Of a stretch of DNA of 64,000 nt, positions 20,374 to 31,959 are shown piece after piece. A model generated the notes under the pieces. That model searched no databases and was not told the DNA's origin. It was given only the letters and a program-made list of their open reading frames with translations. This stretch comes from Pyrenochaeta sp. MPI-SDFR-AT-0127 (taxonomy: Eukaryota > Ascomycota > Dothideomycetes > Pleosporales > Cucurbitariaceae). The first letter of the stretch is position 1. Every line of letters starts with the position of its first letter. The stretch lies in contig JAGTJM010000042.1 of the NCBI GenBank assembly GCA_020747015.1, positions 186,001-250,000 of the forward strand. The letters are read 5' to 3'. The position numbers were made by a program, and so were the translations under genes.

Positions 20374-23251
20374 TCAGTGATGGGCTATCGAACGCATGAA
20401 CTCACACTGGGGAGTGCCGAAGTTCACGTTCGCTGTATTCGACAGCGGCACTGGCGCAGCACTGATAACTACGCTGGATGTTGATGAAAATCTTGAGCCC
20501 AAGAGTTCGTTGTCGGCTGCTGACATGAGTCTGACTGCAGCTGAGACTGTATCGCATTCTAGCTGCGGTGAAAGCCCTTCACACTGCTCTTGTGCTCGCC
20601 GCGTGTCTGCCTGGAACTCCTGCCCTGGAAGCCTGTTCTCACCAGACGCTCTGGGCTCACTGAGGCTGCCCCTGACTGTGGAGTTGACGCTAAAGCTATG
20701 AATGTCTGATGAGTTCGCACTGTGCTGGCTTCTGTGCGACCCAACAACTGTTGAGCTTGTCGAATGTGTCCATGAAGTAGGCCCGTTATCTACAACCTGT
20801 CTCGAAAGCGTGTCAATGTTCTCAGCTAATGCACTCATTCGATCAGATTGATCTAGAAGAACGGATGTGGTGACGGCGCCCCTGCCCGCCGCGCCCGCAG
20901 TGAACTCTGCGTTCAAGTCATCGGCTCGAATAGCCCTCCTTATTGCCTGTCTGGGTACCAGAGTCTGTCCCATCGAAGCCCCCGTGGCCATTGGGGATAA
21001 AGAAGCCGTGGACACTTTGGGTGAGTCATGCTGTTCGCTCGGGAACGCATCACTGTTGTCTGAAAGTTGAAGTGATTGCGCTGCGTTCTCCTCACGTTCG
21101 TCAATACACTCGAGTTTGACCACTGAAGCATGGGACTGCCGATTCTGCCCATCATGAGTGTTTCAAAAGACAAATAGAGGTTTCCTGTGTCATACCGATG
21201 CACGCTCTTTGTTTTTTACCTGGCTTAGTGTGCCGGAAGAGTGTGACGAGCTCAGAGTATGTGAATCTGCTGCCAGCTGTGCATTATTGTCGTCCATATG
21301 CTCGCTCTCGATGCTTCCATACCCTAGTTCTGACTCTTCGCTAATACTCTCCAACTGCTGCCTCTGCAGGTCAATCTTACGGGAGTGGAATGTTGGCAGT
21401 GACAGTGAATGGCTGCCACCCAATCCCACATCACCATCACTGCTGCCCTTTTGACAGGTTGGAGTGTCTGTTACTTCAATTCTCCCTTGCAGGTTGCCAA
21501 TACTGACGTTTGGGAGTTGGTAAAATGGTACTTTCTCGGTAGGTGGGTCTGACGACGACAGTGATATCTCTCTTTGACCATCCGCACCTATGCCTCCATC
21601 GATGTTACCTGGTGTAGAGTCAGAACATCCTAAGTGAGCAATGTTATCAGCCAGCCCAATTTGAGAGATGAAATCCAGAAGTTCAGGGCATTCCTAACGA
21701 CTCGTACCCGTGTTTTGGAAAAAGAACGGAGGGTGTCAGGGCAGGACGATGCAGGTTTACGCTCATCTGAAAATGTAGATTCGAAGCAATGTCGCATACA
21801 TAAATGACAGCAGCTGCGTAGCACAAGTGCGCGCGCAGAGATATCCCAAGGACACGACTGGCTTCCAGGAAGTTTCTCGGTACTCTCATCTGAAGATATA
21901 GGCTCATATGAAGGCTGGATGAATTCAATGCAGCGCCCACACAGCAGATGCGAAAACCGAGGTAACGTAACTTTTTGCAGCTCATCATCGCTGATCCGGT
22001 CGAGAACTCGTTCAATCTCTGGCGCTAAGAATCGAGGCTCCCTCCGAATCTCCCACACTTTCCAGGTTCGTTTGTTCCACCTCATAGTCTTCAAGACATG
22101 GCATTCTCCGAGCTCGGCGATTGACTCTTGGACTAACCAGTAGGCAAATTTCCAAATCGAAGGTGGGCCGGGGGGTCTATCCATGCTAAGACTGTGAAGA
22201 CGAGGAGAGCAGAACATTCTATCATGAGCAGGCCTACAGCGACCAAGAGGCCTCTGATCAGGGAAGCTGATCCACTGCCTGTACGACTCGATTGTTCGCG
22301 TATGTTTCAAATCAGTATGGAAGAGTTGCTGGCGGCCGGGGAGAACGATGCACGTGTCTTCATTAGGGAAGGCTGTTGGGTATCTGTGATCGACATGAAC
22401 TTTGCGAAATGGATACCTGTGGCGACGGATGTACAGCCGCCTCGTAGTATCGACTAGTCATAGTCATTAGCTAATTCATACTTTATATAAGCATTTCAAT
22501 GTATCGGCATATGAGCTGGTACTGCTATCAGTATGTGCCAAGTACCTTGCTTTGGGCCTGTACGCTTGTGATCTGGAAATGGAACTTCTACTTCGTGATC
22601 CAAGATCCAAGGAGGTTTTCCAGAAAGAAGATGGCGATATTCTAGCACAGAGTTTAGATATGGTGCGCCGTCCGACTCCCGGGTCGGATTGGTGTTCTTG
22701 CGACGAGTGGACTCTTCGAACCACAAGCTGCAGCGTGAGTGCCTCCAATCTGAGTGGCCACTGCTGAGTATAACATGCGACTTTCTGGATTCAGGGCGCG
22801 GGAGGCCAAAACTTGTGCAGCTATCGAAGGCTCTGTATTCTTTAACTATCCCCCAGTCGGACTCAGCGTTTCTGTTGTTGCCAGCCTCATATATTTCAAC
22901 ACAAGTCTGCTGTGCCCACCCCGAATCCTTCCTCTCACGAAAAGTACGGGGGCGTTGGAGAAGTCGGGGTTTTGGCACAGGCTTCGCGTTGCTAAGCCAC
23001 GTTTTATGCGCTCCTCGGGAAGGGCTCTGTATCTTGTCGGCCGTGTTCATTGAACTAGAGGTAGCACGGTGGCCAGGAAGATTTATTGAGGATGGGCGCG
23101 GCCGCCAGCAAGGATGGAGGAGACTTGGGTCGAGAACTTGGGTCATTGGAGCTGGCAATCTTTTCGTGGAAGCCGGGCCTTTGTTCTGTGTATCTGTAGA
23201 TGGGAGCTTGCTCTGGACAGCGTGCATGAATGGCTTGACTTGGACTGTCAT
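20374..23251 (-). CDS. Large Ser-rich protein of unknown function
   Basis: Best model: exons 22546-23251, 21761-22453, 21220-21629 and 20374-21144, 859 residues, all phases consistent. I do not recognise the family. The N-terminal 235 residues are basic and Pro-rich. The middle part (about 236-420) has folded character, with aromatic, Arg- and Cys-containing segments such as SIWKFAYWLVQESIAELGEC, RWNKRTWKVWEIRREPRFLA and SHLLCGRCIEFIQPSYEP. The C-terminal half is Ser/Thr/Asp-rich and probably disordered, with one heptad-like stretch (LAENIDTLSRQVVD). No signal peptide or membrane segment is seen. The weakest junction is the 131-nt intron at 21630-21760, chosen because only it avoids stops in phase; the 5' end could also start further upstream. 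A plus-strand frame opposite exon 1 looks like a shadow. Confidence 0.55.
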
Positions 23252-23409
23252 GTCAGCAAACGGGCGAGTAATGATTGAACAACAACAAATTGAACTAGTG
23301 AATGATATCAGAAGATGAAGGCGGCGATGTCAATAATGGTATGTGGTGAGTGAAAGATTGACAACATTGTACATGAAATTGAATTGCTCTTGCATCTTTT
23401 TGAACATGA

Positions 23410-24270
23410 TCATGGTGGTACCTCTTTCCCATCCCAGTCCCAGCATTTGCCTCGTCCGTCCACTCCTACTGCTTTGATCACGTCAAACAGCCTCTCTGCT
23501 ACCCAGTCTCTCTCGAACAGTTTCTCTTTCTTGACGCTGCTCCAGAAGTCCTTGCTCAAGCCCGTCTTGACCGTGCCGGGATGTAGCGCGACTGCCATAG
23601 CGTTCTCCCCAGATGCGGTTCGTAGATGGTTGTCAAAAGTCTTCACCAGCTGGTTGACACCGGCTTTCGATGCGCGGTAGCTGTACCACCCTCCAAGGCG
23701 GTTGTCGCTGATGCTGCCAACACGCGCTGACATGACAGCTGTGGTCGCTACAGATGGAAAGCCCTGCATATCGTCTTGGTCCTTGTTGATAGATGCATTC
23801 TTTTTCGGTAGGAAAGGTGAGAAGTGTTTGAGCATCAGCATTGGCCCTAATGTGTTGGTGCGGAATGTCAACAATGCATCGTCGGCTTTGATTTGCGCTG
23901 GAGATTTCTCGGGAAATAGTATCCCTGGCACAATGAAGGCAAGCTGGAGATGATGGGATCCGATTTCAAATTGTTTCTTGCATGAGGTTGCGGCATCTTC
24001 GATTGACCTTTCATCTGCAGACCTTCAGCTGCCGATCCCGTCGTATTCTTGCCCTGTAGGCAGACAATGTAACATACCCAGAACGTCCAGTTTAATCACT
24101 TTCAGCCGTTTTTCATCTATACTCAAACCTTCGAGTAGCTCCTCCCTTGTCTTATCTATGTCCTTTCGTGCGGTTGCAACAACTGGTGCGTTGGTGGTCT
24201 GCAGGACGCGTCTCGCAAGCGCGAAGCCAATGCCCCGAGAGGCTGGCGAAATCAAGGACCACGGAGCCAT
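23410..24270 (-). CDS. Short-chain dehydrogenase/reductase (SDR)
   Basis: Exons 24078-24270 and 23410-24014 with a 63-nt intron; 265 residues, the normal SDR size. It uses NAD(P)(H) to oxidise or reduce a carbonyl or alcohol; the substrate is unknown. The N-terminal nucleotide loop is ISPASRGIGFALARR, a variant of TGxxxGIG that lacks the first glycine. NTLGP (about 118-122) corresponds to the NAG-type segment. The catalytic YxxxK is Y177-R-A-S-K181 within YSYRASKAGVNQL, with a candidate catalytic serine at about 165 (ARVGSISDN). The C-terminal ALHPGTVKTGLSKDF is the usual PG motif after the active site. It resembles the CsgA/C-factor-like cytosolic group. It lies between an unknown gene and a permease, all on the minus strand; a shared pathway is speculative. 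Confidence 0.86.
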
Positions 24271-24989
24271 TGTGTGATATTCAACACATTGATAGTTGAA
24301 AAGACCATGTTCAACATGCTACCCAGCTGTCTTCAAGCTACGCGAATGATGAGACGCGATCGATGATGACATATTTGCCCTGCCAATCGACTAACAATTT
24401 TCAAGTTAGCGTCGACTCCCTAGCGTAATGCCACGCTCATCGCCGCGCTTTGGTATAAACTGCGAGATAGTACCCGTAAATACCTTTTCAATTCTGAGAG
24501 AGCACGTCTTACATGGTGTTCATGAGAGTAAATGTGTAGGAAATCACGTAAGGTGTCGTGTAACGTGCTTTTCTCACTTGTTCATGTCCATTGCTTTCCG
24601 CTTCTTTGAATGTACTTTACAATAACTGCTTCATGTCCTTCCTTTCCTACACAATTGTGTTCTCAACGTAGTTCTAAATTGAGGAAATCATTTCAAGCCG
24701 TTTGGCGCTATGGCTTGTCTACATGTGCAGTATCAGTAATGTAAACAGTACAGACCAAATCGTCTCAAAGAGTGGTAGATGCAAAATCTAGACTTCGGTC
24801 ATATCGCTCCAATTCTGATATCTCTGCATATATCTATGACTAAGAGGGCCTCTTTATTCTTTGGAAAGCCTCTGTTGTAATGTGAGGCATACCAAACCGC
24901 TGGCCCGATGCCACTGTTTCTCAAATGTTCTCAATACAGGCATCATGCCGATTTGACGCAGCAAAGATACTCTCAAAAGTATTTCCGAC
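24271..24989. other. Intergenic, about 0.7 kb
   Basis: Upstream of the SDR and downstream of the permease stop. AT-rich, with no convincing coding frame. It should contain the SDR promoter and the permease terminator. Confidence 0.6.
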
Positions 24990-26792
24990 CTAACCTTGTC
25001 GAAGTATATCGATGATAGTGAGACCTTGGGCATCCACATCAGCCTTCCGCTCGACAAAGCCCCTAAAGCTCTTGCGACCTCTAAACACCCAATCTATGCT
25101 GGTAAGGCATGCAATCACTGCATATACAACGCAAACATCTGTGCGTTCTGTTAGTGCCTTTCCATCGTTATTGTATGAAGGAAGTAGCTCCCATTCTTCT
25201 GTGCTTTTACTTACAATTCATATTCCTAGCTGTCACCGGCTTATAGTAGGGAAACGAGTACATGACGAGCGTGAATAGTGTCCAAAGGAGTAGAATTATG
25301 TTCGCGAAGAGACCAACTGGGCCGAGCCAGAACGGGCCCGGCTTGATGTTGGAACGACCACGGATGAGGAGACAGATGACCGGAATCGTGTAGCTTAAAT
25401 ATAATAGAACAATACATGCAGCGATCATACTTTCCACTGTTAGTTTAATTTTCCGGGGCATTTTTGAGTGACTCACGAATTGAAGGCCGTCAAGGAAGCC
25501 AGATACATGCAACCCAAGAGTGCTACAAGGAAACAACTGGCGAAATGAGCATTGAGAGGGATGTCAAGCCCCTTATGGACCTTAGAAAGCCAATTATGAG
25601 CAGGTAAACCTCGATCTCGCGCGAAGCTCCAACAGAGTCGACTCTGATATGTGTGGCATGCCACCATGCAACCCAGAAGTGAGGCGATAATAAGAGCTTC
25701 CAGTATGGTCGCACCGACTTTATGTTTTAGAGCCTGATAGAACAGTTGCAACATGGGTACTCCCGTGCTCGAAGTGCCAATTGCTGAGAATTTGTTAACG
25801 ATCGAGAAGAACATTGCCAAGGAGAAGAACCAGCTTGTCACAAATCCGATGCCAACAGTACCCATGATTGCAATTGGGATCATTTTCTCAGGACGATGTA
25901 CTTCTTCAGCCAGATGGGTAGCACAGTCCAGACAAGCAAAACTCCAGTTCGTATTCACAAGACCGACGATGAAAGCAATTCCGTCTTGTTTCCAGCCAGT
26001 ATTATTGATGAAAGTGGCGAAGACGAACTTAGCGTGCTGATGTGTTGGTGCAACTGCCGGTACTGTAATGAGGATAATCGAAAAGGAGAGCAGAGATGTC
26101 CATAGCGAAAGTTTTGCAATCGTGGGCAGTGTTTTGCCATTGCAATTGAGAAAGAAGCAGAATATGTTGGCAACTTGGTAGGCGACAAAGACATGCCACG
26201 GTCTGATGACACTGCATGGCTGGTAAGTAATAGTTCATTGTGTAAACCCTTGCTTTGCGTGTCTGGCGATAACAAAGGTACGAAATGGTGGTTCTCACAA
26301 TTCGGGGTGTCCTAGCTGATAACAGCCCACAATCGCACTACCCGCCGCCAACGCGACAGATGCACTTGTGAACAGGGAGCCCCACCATGCTAACCATCCT
26401 GTGAGATAACTCGTAAGCTTCGTGAATCTCTTCGGTGCCAGCTCATTAGCCCAGAAGTACTGGCCCCCCGCGTTAGGCATTGCACTGGCTAATTCACTCA
26501 GACTGATACCAACACAGGTCGCTATTGATGCCATCAGCATGATTCCATAGATGATGAGAAGCGGTCCCCCAGAATCGATTCCAGTGATTAGCCCTGCTGA
26601 GATGCCTATCCAGGAATTTGTCAAGGAGAAGCCAACACCGAGGACCGACCATACACTGAAGTTCCTGCTCAGATCTTGGGTGTAGCCCATCTGTGCTAGG
26701 TTGAATGTGTCTGTATCGATGGACGAGCTGTGTGTTATCTCTAGGTCTGGGGAGATCGGTGCAGTTGGGTGCTTCTGCGTTGCTTTATCCAT
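24990..26792 (-). CDS. APC-superfamily amino acid/GABA/choline-type permease
   Basis: Exons 26299-26792, 25477-26211, 25215-25429 and 24990-25138 give 530 residues. It is a plasma-membrane (or vacuolar) proton-coupled transporter of amino acids or related amines; the exact substrate cannot be read from sequence. A hydrophilic N-terminus of about 45 residues precedes about 12 hydrophobic segments. TM1 contains FSVWSVLGVGFSLTNSWIG, followed by GGPLLIIYG; the loop SELASAMPNAGGQYFWANEL is the APC family signature, and RPEKMIPIAIMGTVGIGF is the typical segment after TM6. LCWSFARDRGLPAHNWLSKV is also family-typical. The last exon codes for TM12 and a short charged tail. The closest well-known relatives are the Uga4/Hnm1-like group. 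Confidence 0.88.
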
Positions 26793-29229
26793 GGCTGCTT
26801 GATCTCTCAGTCTCTGGCTTGATTGATAAGTTCACTTTTGATGGAGGGCGGTCACAGATTTTCCATCCACGTTGTCTCCTTGCTGAAGATGGTGTACTTG
26901 GCACGAAGCTTGTCGCAGTGTGCCAAGCAGAGGGCATAGGAATGTGGATGGTTTTGTATACTTGAGACGGACTCTTTGTGGGATTCACTCATGGAAATAG
27001 CGTGGGGAAGAGCATTGTTAGAGATAAGAGAAAATAAATGAGACAACTAGAAAACCAGAGCCATGGTCATGGCGTGTTACGACGATGGCGTATATCAAAA
27101 AGCGATTGGTTTGATGCGGCCTTATTTTACTCACTAATAATATGGTTACAATGACTTACAAATATCGAGCCTGTTGTACAGATGCATAGGCTGAGTCTGA
27201 TTCAATCGGAATTCCGCCCAGTAAAGCACGAATGCGGAGAGTCCTGCGCGCTATGTCTGAACCAGGTACCTGAGACCGTTGCGCGCGAGAACGGCCGCAG
27301 GGTGAAAGTTAGGGCTGTGAAAATGGTGCATTATTGGTTGCTGCAGCATCATCACCCGGACACCGTCCTCGCGATGGAGTATACTCAATACCGCAATTTT
27401 TACGTAGAAACGGCGAATATCCAGGTGCATCCTGCGGTCTCTTTCGAATGAGAGTAGTCGCATACGAGCTCTTCCTTAATGTGGGGATAGCTCGGCTGGC
27501 TCTAGTATGCACCTGCGATTTGGACATACCCGGATCCGACAACTAGGGTAGCCACATAAAAGAGAGCATGCATGTGGATAGGCCAGAATCATGTAGCGAA
27601 CGCTAGGCGAACAGGCTTGGCCGCGTGGCCACCGATGCGTTTGGTAAGGCCTCAACTAATATGCTTTGGCAGCCAGTGACAACGGCTGCCGATGAGAAGC
27701 AATAATGGCATGCAGATGAGGGGTATGGAGCGTGATGCTTTCTGTACTACGGTAGACATGTTGTGTGCCTACAACGATACATATAAGGGTAGCAATTCGT
27801 TCGAGTGTTGACAAGCTGAGCGGAGCGGGCCGTGGAGTCGACGTTGATATGATCGGTGAAACCATCATCGAGGTCGAAATCAGTGAATACAGTGGCTCAT
27901 CGTAAGACTAGACTCCGGACAATTTGCCATGTTAAGGCGCAAATTGATTTCGGCGTCATTGCATGTCGAGACTTCTTTACCATCGTGTGGCTTATCGCTA
28001 TGTGGTGGCGCTCTTTGTGTCGTCACAATATCTATACTAAGTACTCTGGGATACGAGACCCTTCGAGGCTCTATCCACAGTACTAGATGGCTGAAGCGTG
28101 CTCGCTGATCAATTGCTCATGTACCACCAGGCGCCGCTGTGTACGACACACTTTCCAAATACTGCAGTCACGCAGTGACACACGAGGATGGCAGCCGTGA
28201 TTGTGACCCGGTGGCGTTTACTCGAGGGCTCTTGAAGCAACGTAGAAGGCCGACGGTCACAGCCATGTATTGCTTTTGATGAGAGTCAAGTACATGGAGC
28301 CTGGTGTCGTGACTCGTTTCACTTGCTTTGCCGTAATTTGAAGTGAACATTGAGTTGGAAAGTGGGCTCTGTTCCGGTATGGTTTCGACTGTTAGTGATG
28401 CCTTACAGCGGTCATTTGCAACCTGCAGATCTGTCCTAGGAAGCCCGGTCGGCTATGGTCGAGTCCCGCACGAATCACACGTAACATAATGCCGTTTTGT
28501 CGCGATGCAGGTGTTCTAGACTTGATAGAAGGGTGGTGGATCGTCCTGCGTTGCCGCGATTCATGTGGCCACTGATTCCTCTTTCGATGCGCCTGCGTCC
28601 GCAACGGGGGTGGAATGATGCAACCATTATGCAAGGTTTTCCTTTGGACAGGTCTGCATTGCACAGCAGCACATCTTGACTGAGAAATTTGTTGGTTTTC
28701 TGTGGGTCAGGTGTTCGAAAGGTGGCGATTTCCACCTAATGAGGCAACTACGAAAACAGTAGTTACGCCCAGACTTGCTAGGCTCACAGAAGAAGTAGCG
28801 GCACACGAGACTCGAGTGAATGCAAATTAACGTACTGTATTGTACCGATGCATACGGCTGCGAGGGGAATTTGAAAATACACAGTACCTCGTAAGTCTGA
28901 CACGAGATGATATAGATGTCGGCAGGGAGAGAGCAAGAAAGATTGGAAAAAGGAAAAAAACACCACACCACGCCGGTATCCACGTAAGACGTACAAATCG
29001 TCCAGTCCGAAATGCAACTGCTCGATTCTCCACATTGCGATTTCCCACGTCATATCGTCCCACACCTTTTGCCCTGGCATTCACGCGTACCATTCACCTG
29101 AGCTTGGCTCACTGAGCTACACCGTTTGATTATTTTCATCCATTATGAGGGTATCCATATCCGGTTACAATGCGCCGTCCGAGGAGTGACCTGCTACCGG
29201 AGTGCCGAAGAGGTTTGCGCGTATTACAT
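26793..29229. other. Gene-poor region, 2.4 kb
   Basis: Lies between the permease start and the MCM1 stop (both minus). Short open frames of up to about 90-118 codons overlap on both strands without family motifs; I call none. It must hold the permease promoter on one side and the MCM1 3' UTR on the other. A small inverted repeat GGCAGCC/GGCTGCC lies near 27.67 kb. Confidence 0.55.
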
Positions 29230-30086
29230 TTAACCCAGCTTTTGGTCCTGGGGGTAGTGGCCGCCTGGGTGGCGGGGCATACCTTGCTGCGCCATTGGGT
29301 ACTGGTTCGATTGTTGCTGTTGCTGGAGGTAGCTCTGGTAGTGCAAGGCAGCCTCGGGGGTCATGTACGCCTGGGGCATGGCGTTGTTGTTGGGTGGCAT
29401 GCCGCGTGGTTGGCCTGAGGGGACTTGCGCGTGGTTATCCTCGGGAGACTCAACCGAGTTGTCAGCGTCGACGCCGTTTGCATCGCCACTTGAGGGCTCG
29501 GGCGCGTTCAGGCAGGCCTGGGTACTTGTTAGTAAACGATCGCGATAGTTGCAGGGTGGCGTTGCAGCGTACCTGGATGAGGTTCTTGCCCTCGGGCTTT
29601 GTCACCAGTGGTTGCAGTTTGGGCGTGGTGAAGGTGTAGACGAGACCCGTCTCGGACACGACGAGGAGCAGTACTTGGGTGCCAGTCAGGACCGAAAGCT
29701 CGTAAGCCTAAAGAGCATTCTTGGTCAGCAGGGAACACTGGGTGTGCGATGTTTCTCATGCGACGCGGGTAAAGCGCGGGCAGCGTTATTGACGGGGATG
29801 CAGTGCAGTGGGAAGCGCGAAAAACGCGACGACAACGTACCTTCTTCATGATGCCGGCCTTGCGCTTGGAGAAGGTGATGTGTCGGCGCGACTTGTCCTG
29901 GATGAACTTGATCTCGATCTTCCTGCGCTCGCGGCCGGGCTTGTCGTCGTCGTCGTCGTCGTCGTCGGCAGCAGGTCGCGGACGCTTGGTGCCGCGATTT
30001 GAGTCGCCGACGCCGAGAGTGCCATTGCCGTCGTCGTGGACAGAGGGCGACGCGTTCTGGTCGTGGTCGGTGATTTCTGAGGCCAT
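29230..30086 (-). CDS. mcmA: MADS-box transcription factor (Mcm1/McmA, SRF type)
   Basis: Exons 29841-30086, 29573-29707 and 29230-29517 give 222 residues. The SRF-type MADS box starts near residue 50: GRERRKIEIKFIQDKSRRHI, TFSKRKAGIMKKAYELSVLT and VLLLVVSETGLVYTFTTPKL, with SAM-like KLQPLVTKPEGKNLIQ. It is an essential nuclear regulator that binds CC(A/T)6GG-type sites with partner factors and controls mating, cell cycle and development (family knowledge). Upstream of the MADS box is a run of eight aspartates, coded by a GAC repeat (plus strand 29944-29966). The C-terminus is Gln/Pro/Asn-rich, a likely activation region. The first intron interrupts the MADS box after IMKK. The divergent neighbour is a tetraspanin 1.87 kb away. 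Confidence 0.93.
29943..29967 (+). repeat. GTC/GAC trinucleotide repeat coding for poly-Asp
   Basis: Pure (GTC)n on the plus strand inside MCM1 exon 1; on the coding strand it gives eight consecutive Asp codons. Likely length-polymorphic. Confidence 0.9.
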
Positions 30087-31959
30087 GGTGGAGGTTGCGA
30101 TGAAGATTGGTTACTCGTGTTTGGCGGACGAGGGCCCTAAGCTGTTTGCGGGTGTTTGTGGGGAGTGTGCCCGGCGTCTCTTGCGTCGTTGGGCGGAGCC
30201 GTAGGAGGTTACAGAACGAGTGCAGGTGTCTGTAGAGTCGGGTTAGACCGAAATGCTGAACGAAAGAGGAAAGGCAGCGCGCTTGTTAAGAGGTCGGGGG
30301 CTGCGTCGACCCTTTGTGGTGGGCGGGCAGGAATGCAAGGAAAGGTAGGCGGGCAGTCGCGCTCGGTCACACAGCGCTGCCGGCGGAAGGCACCCTAAAA
30401 TTGCTCGGCGGATGGGGCAGGGAGTGGCTGGCGTGACCGAGGGCCAAAAGGTACGTACTTTTTGCCTTGCAGTCAGATGCTTGCTTTTCACGCGCCGTTG
30501 GGGTGGAAAGATGGGCCGAGAGCTGGTTAAAGGGCCCTGCTAATGGTAGAGCTTGTGGGAGCTTGGCCCCGGGTATGGCAGTGTCGACACGCAGGGCACG
30601 AGTGGTGGTGCAGGTGCAAGAGAAGCTGTCTCGAGATGGAAAGAGATGAACGAGATTGGGAAAAGTTGAAACGGCGGGAGTGGTCGAGTTTATTTCGCAG
30701 GCTGCTTTGGTGCAGACAGCCCGCAGCCCATCCAGTGGGTTGCAGGCGACGGGGGGCGGATGCGCTTGAGTTCACACCCTGGTCTTTGCTGAATCGCAGA
30801 TCGTGCCTTGCAATCGCTGCCGTCGTGGGGGGAACTGGAGTCGTGGCACGCGCAGAGCCCGACAGCTGCGCGGGCGATGGCAGTGAGTCTGAGTATCAAA
30901 AAAAGTTGGCCTCGTCGACCCAAACCTCACCTGTCACTCCTCTTTGAGACTGAGCAGCAGCGGGCATTCCCTCCTCAGAACGAACCGTCTGTTCTCGGGT
31001 CAGGGAAAGATTGGGCTGGTCTAGCGTCATTGTGCGACTTAGCTTCTCCACGAATGACGGGCATCCAAAAAGCGGGGCCGCCCACCTTGTCCGCTGCTCT
31101 CTGGCCAATCACGCGCTAGTTGCTGAGGTAAGTCTGACGCCTGTGGGTGAATTGCTCACGATCGCGCCGCTCGCTCTCGATCAGCCAGGCATCAAAGAAA
31201 AAGGGCCCACGCACTGCAGGCCGAGCCACTGCGAGTGCTCTGCAGCCCTTGGAAGCAGCATTGCACAGCTTCGCCTCGAGGCAACCCCAGCCGTGGCCTA
31301 CAGATTGCAAGTACCTGTGTGCCAAGAACTTCCCAATGAAGCGCAAGCCGCGGCCTGCATGTGTCCTTACCTCCTTCCCCGTCCGGTTTCGCTTCGGCTC
31401 CAGCCTTTCTCACGCTGCAGGTGCGGTGAGCTGTTGGTGGCGCCTGCAGGCATCACCTTGGTACTCAACACCACCACTGCACTCGTGATGATGGTAGTGT
31501 GGCGCCTCGCTATTTCTTTCGTCCGACATCTTCTCTGATGATGAACTGCTCGTCGCAGGTTGTGTGTCTTCCATCTGGCTCGTTGACAGTTGCAGCGCCA
31601 AACATCGAACCACCATGCCCGTCTGCGATTGTGATTCGCTGACGGAAATGCTCCTACACTACTGAAACCAGCAACGCCTCGTCTTCGCACCACTGCGACG
31701 CGCCCTCGCTGCGCTTCTTAATGCTAGAGCCTCCCGTGTCTTCGATGCCATGCAATTCCCGCGCGAGCGCTGTTCTTGCCACTGTCTCTTCACTTCGTTT
31801 CTCTATACCTAATAATTTTGCAGTTGCGCATTATCGACGCACTCAACGAGCACGCCGGACGGCTCCGTTGCGCTCGACTTCCATTCTTTGCTTTCACTTG
31901 ATTCCATCCAGTCCAGTCTTTTCTACTGAGCCGCGCAACAGCACACCACAGCCGCCAAT
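30087..31959. promoter_or_regulatory. Shared 1.87-kb intergenic region of MCM1 and the tetraspanin gene
   Basis: Between divergent start codons. Short overlapping frames on both strands carry no motifs. The stretch just before the tetraspanin ATG is CT-rich (from about 31.7 kb), as in fungal 5' leaders. Both promoters must lie here. Confidence 0.55.

Noticed and set aside
22689..23318. 209-codon plus-strand frame
   Set aside because: Antisense to exon 1 of the minus-strand unknown gene. The minus frame continues in phase through three more exons; the plus frame does not.
27182..27451. 89-codon plus-strand frame
   Set aside because: Short, without motifs, and overlapped by minus-strand frames of similar length. 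Not supported as a gene.
29202..29639. 145-codon plus-strand frame
   Set aside because: Antisense to MCM1 exon 3, caused by its Gln/Pro-rich composition.
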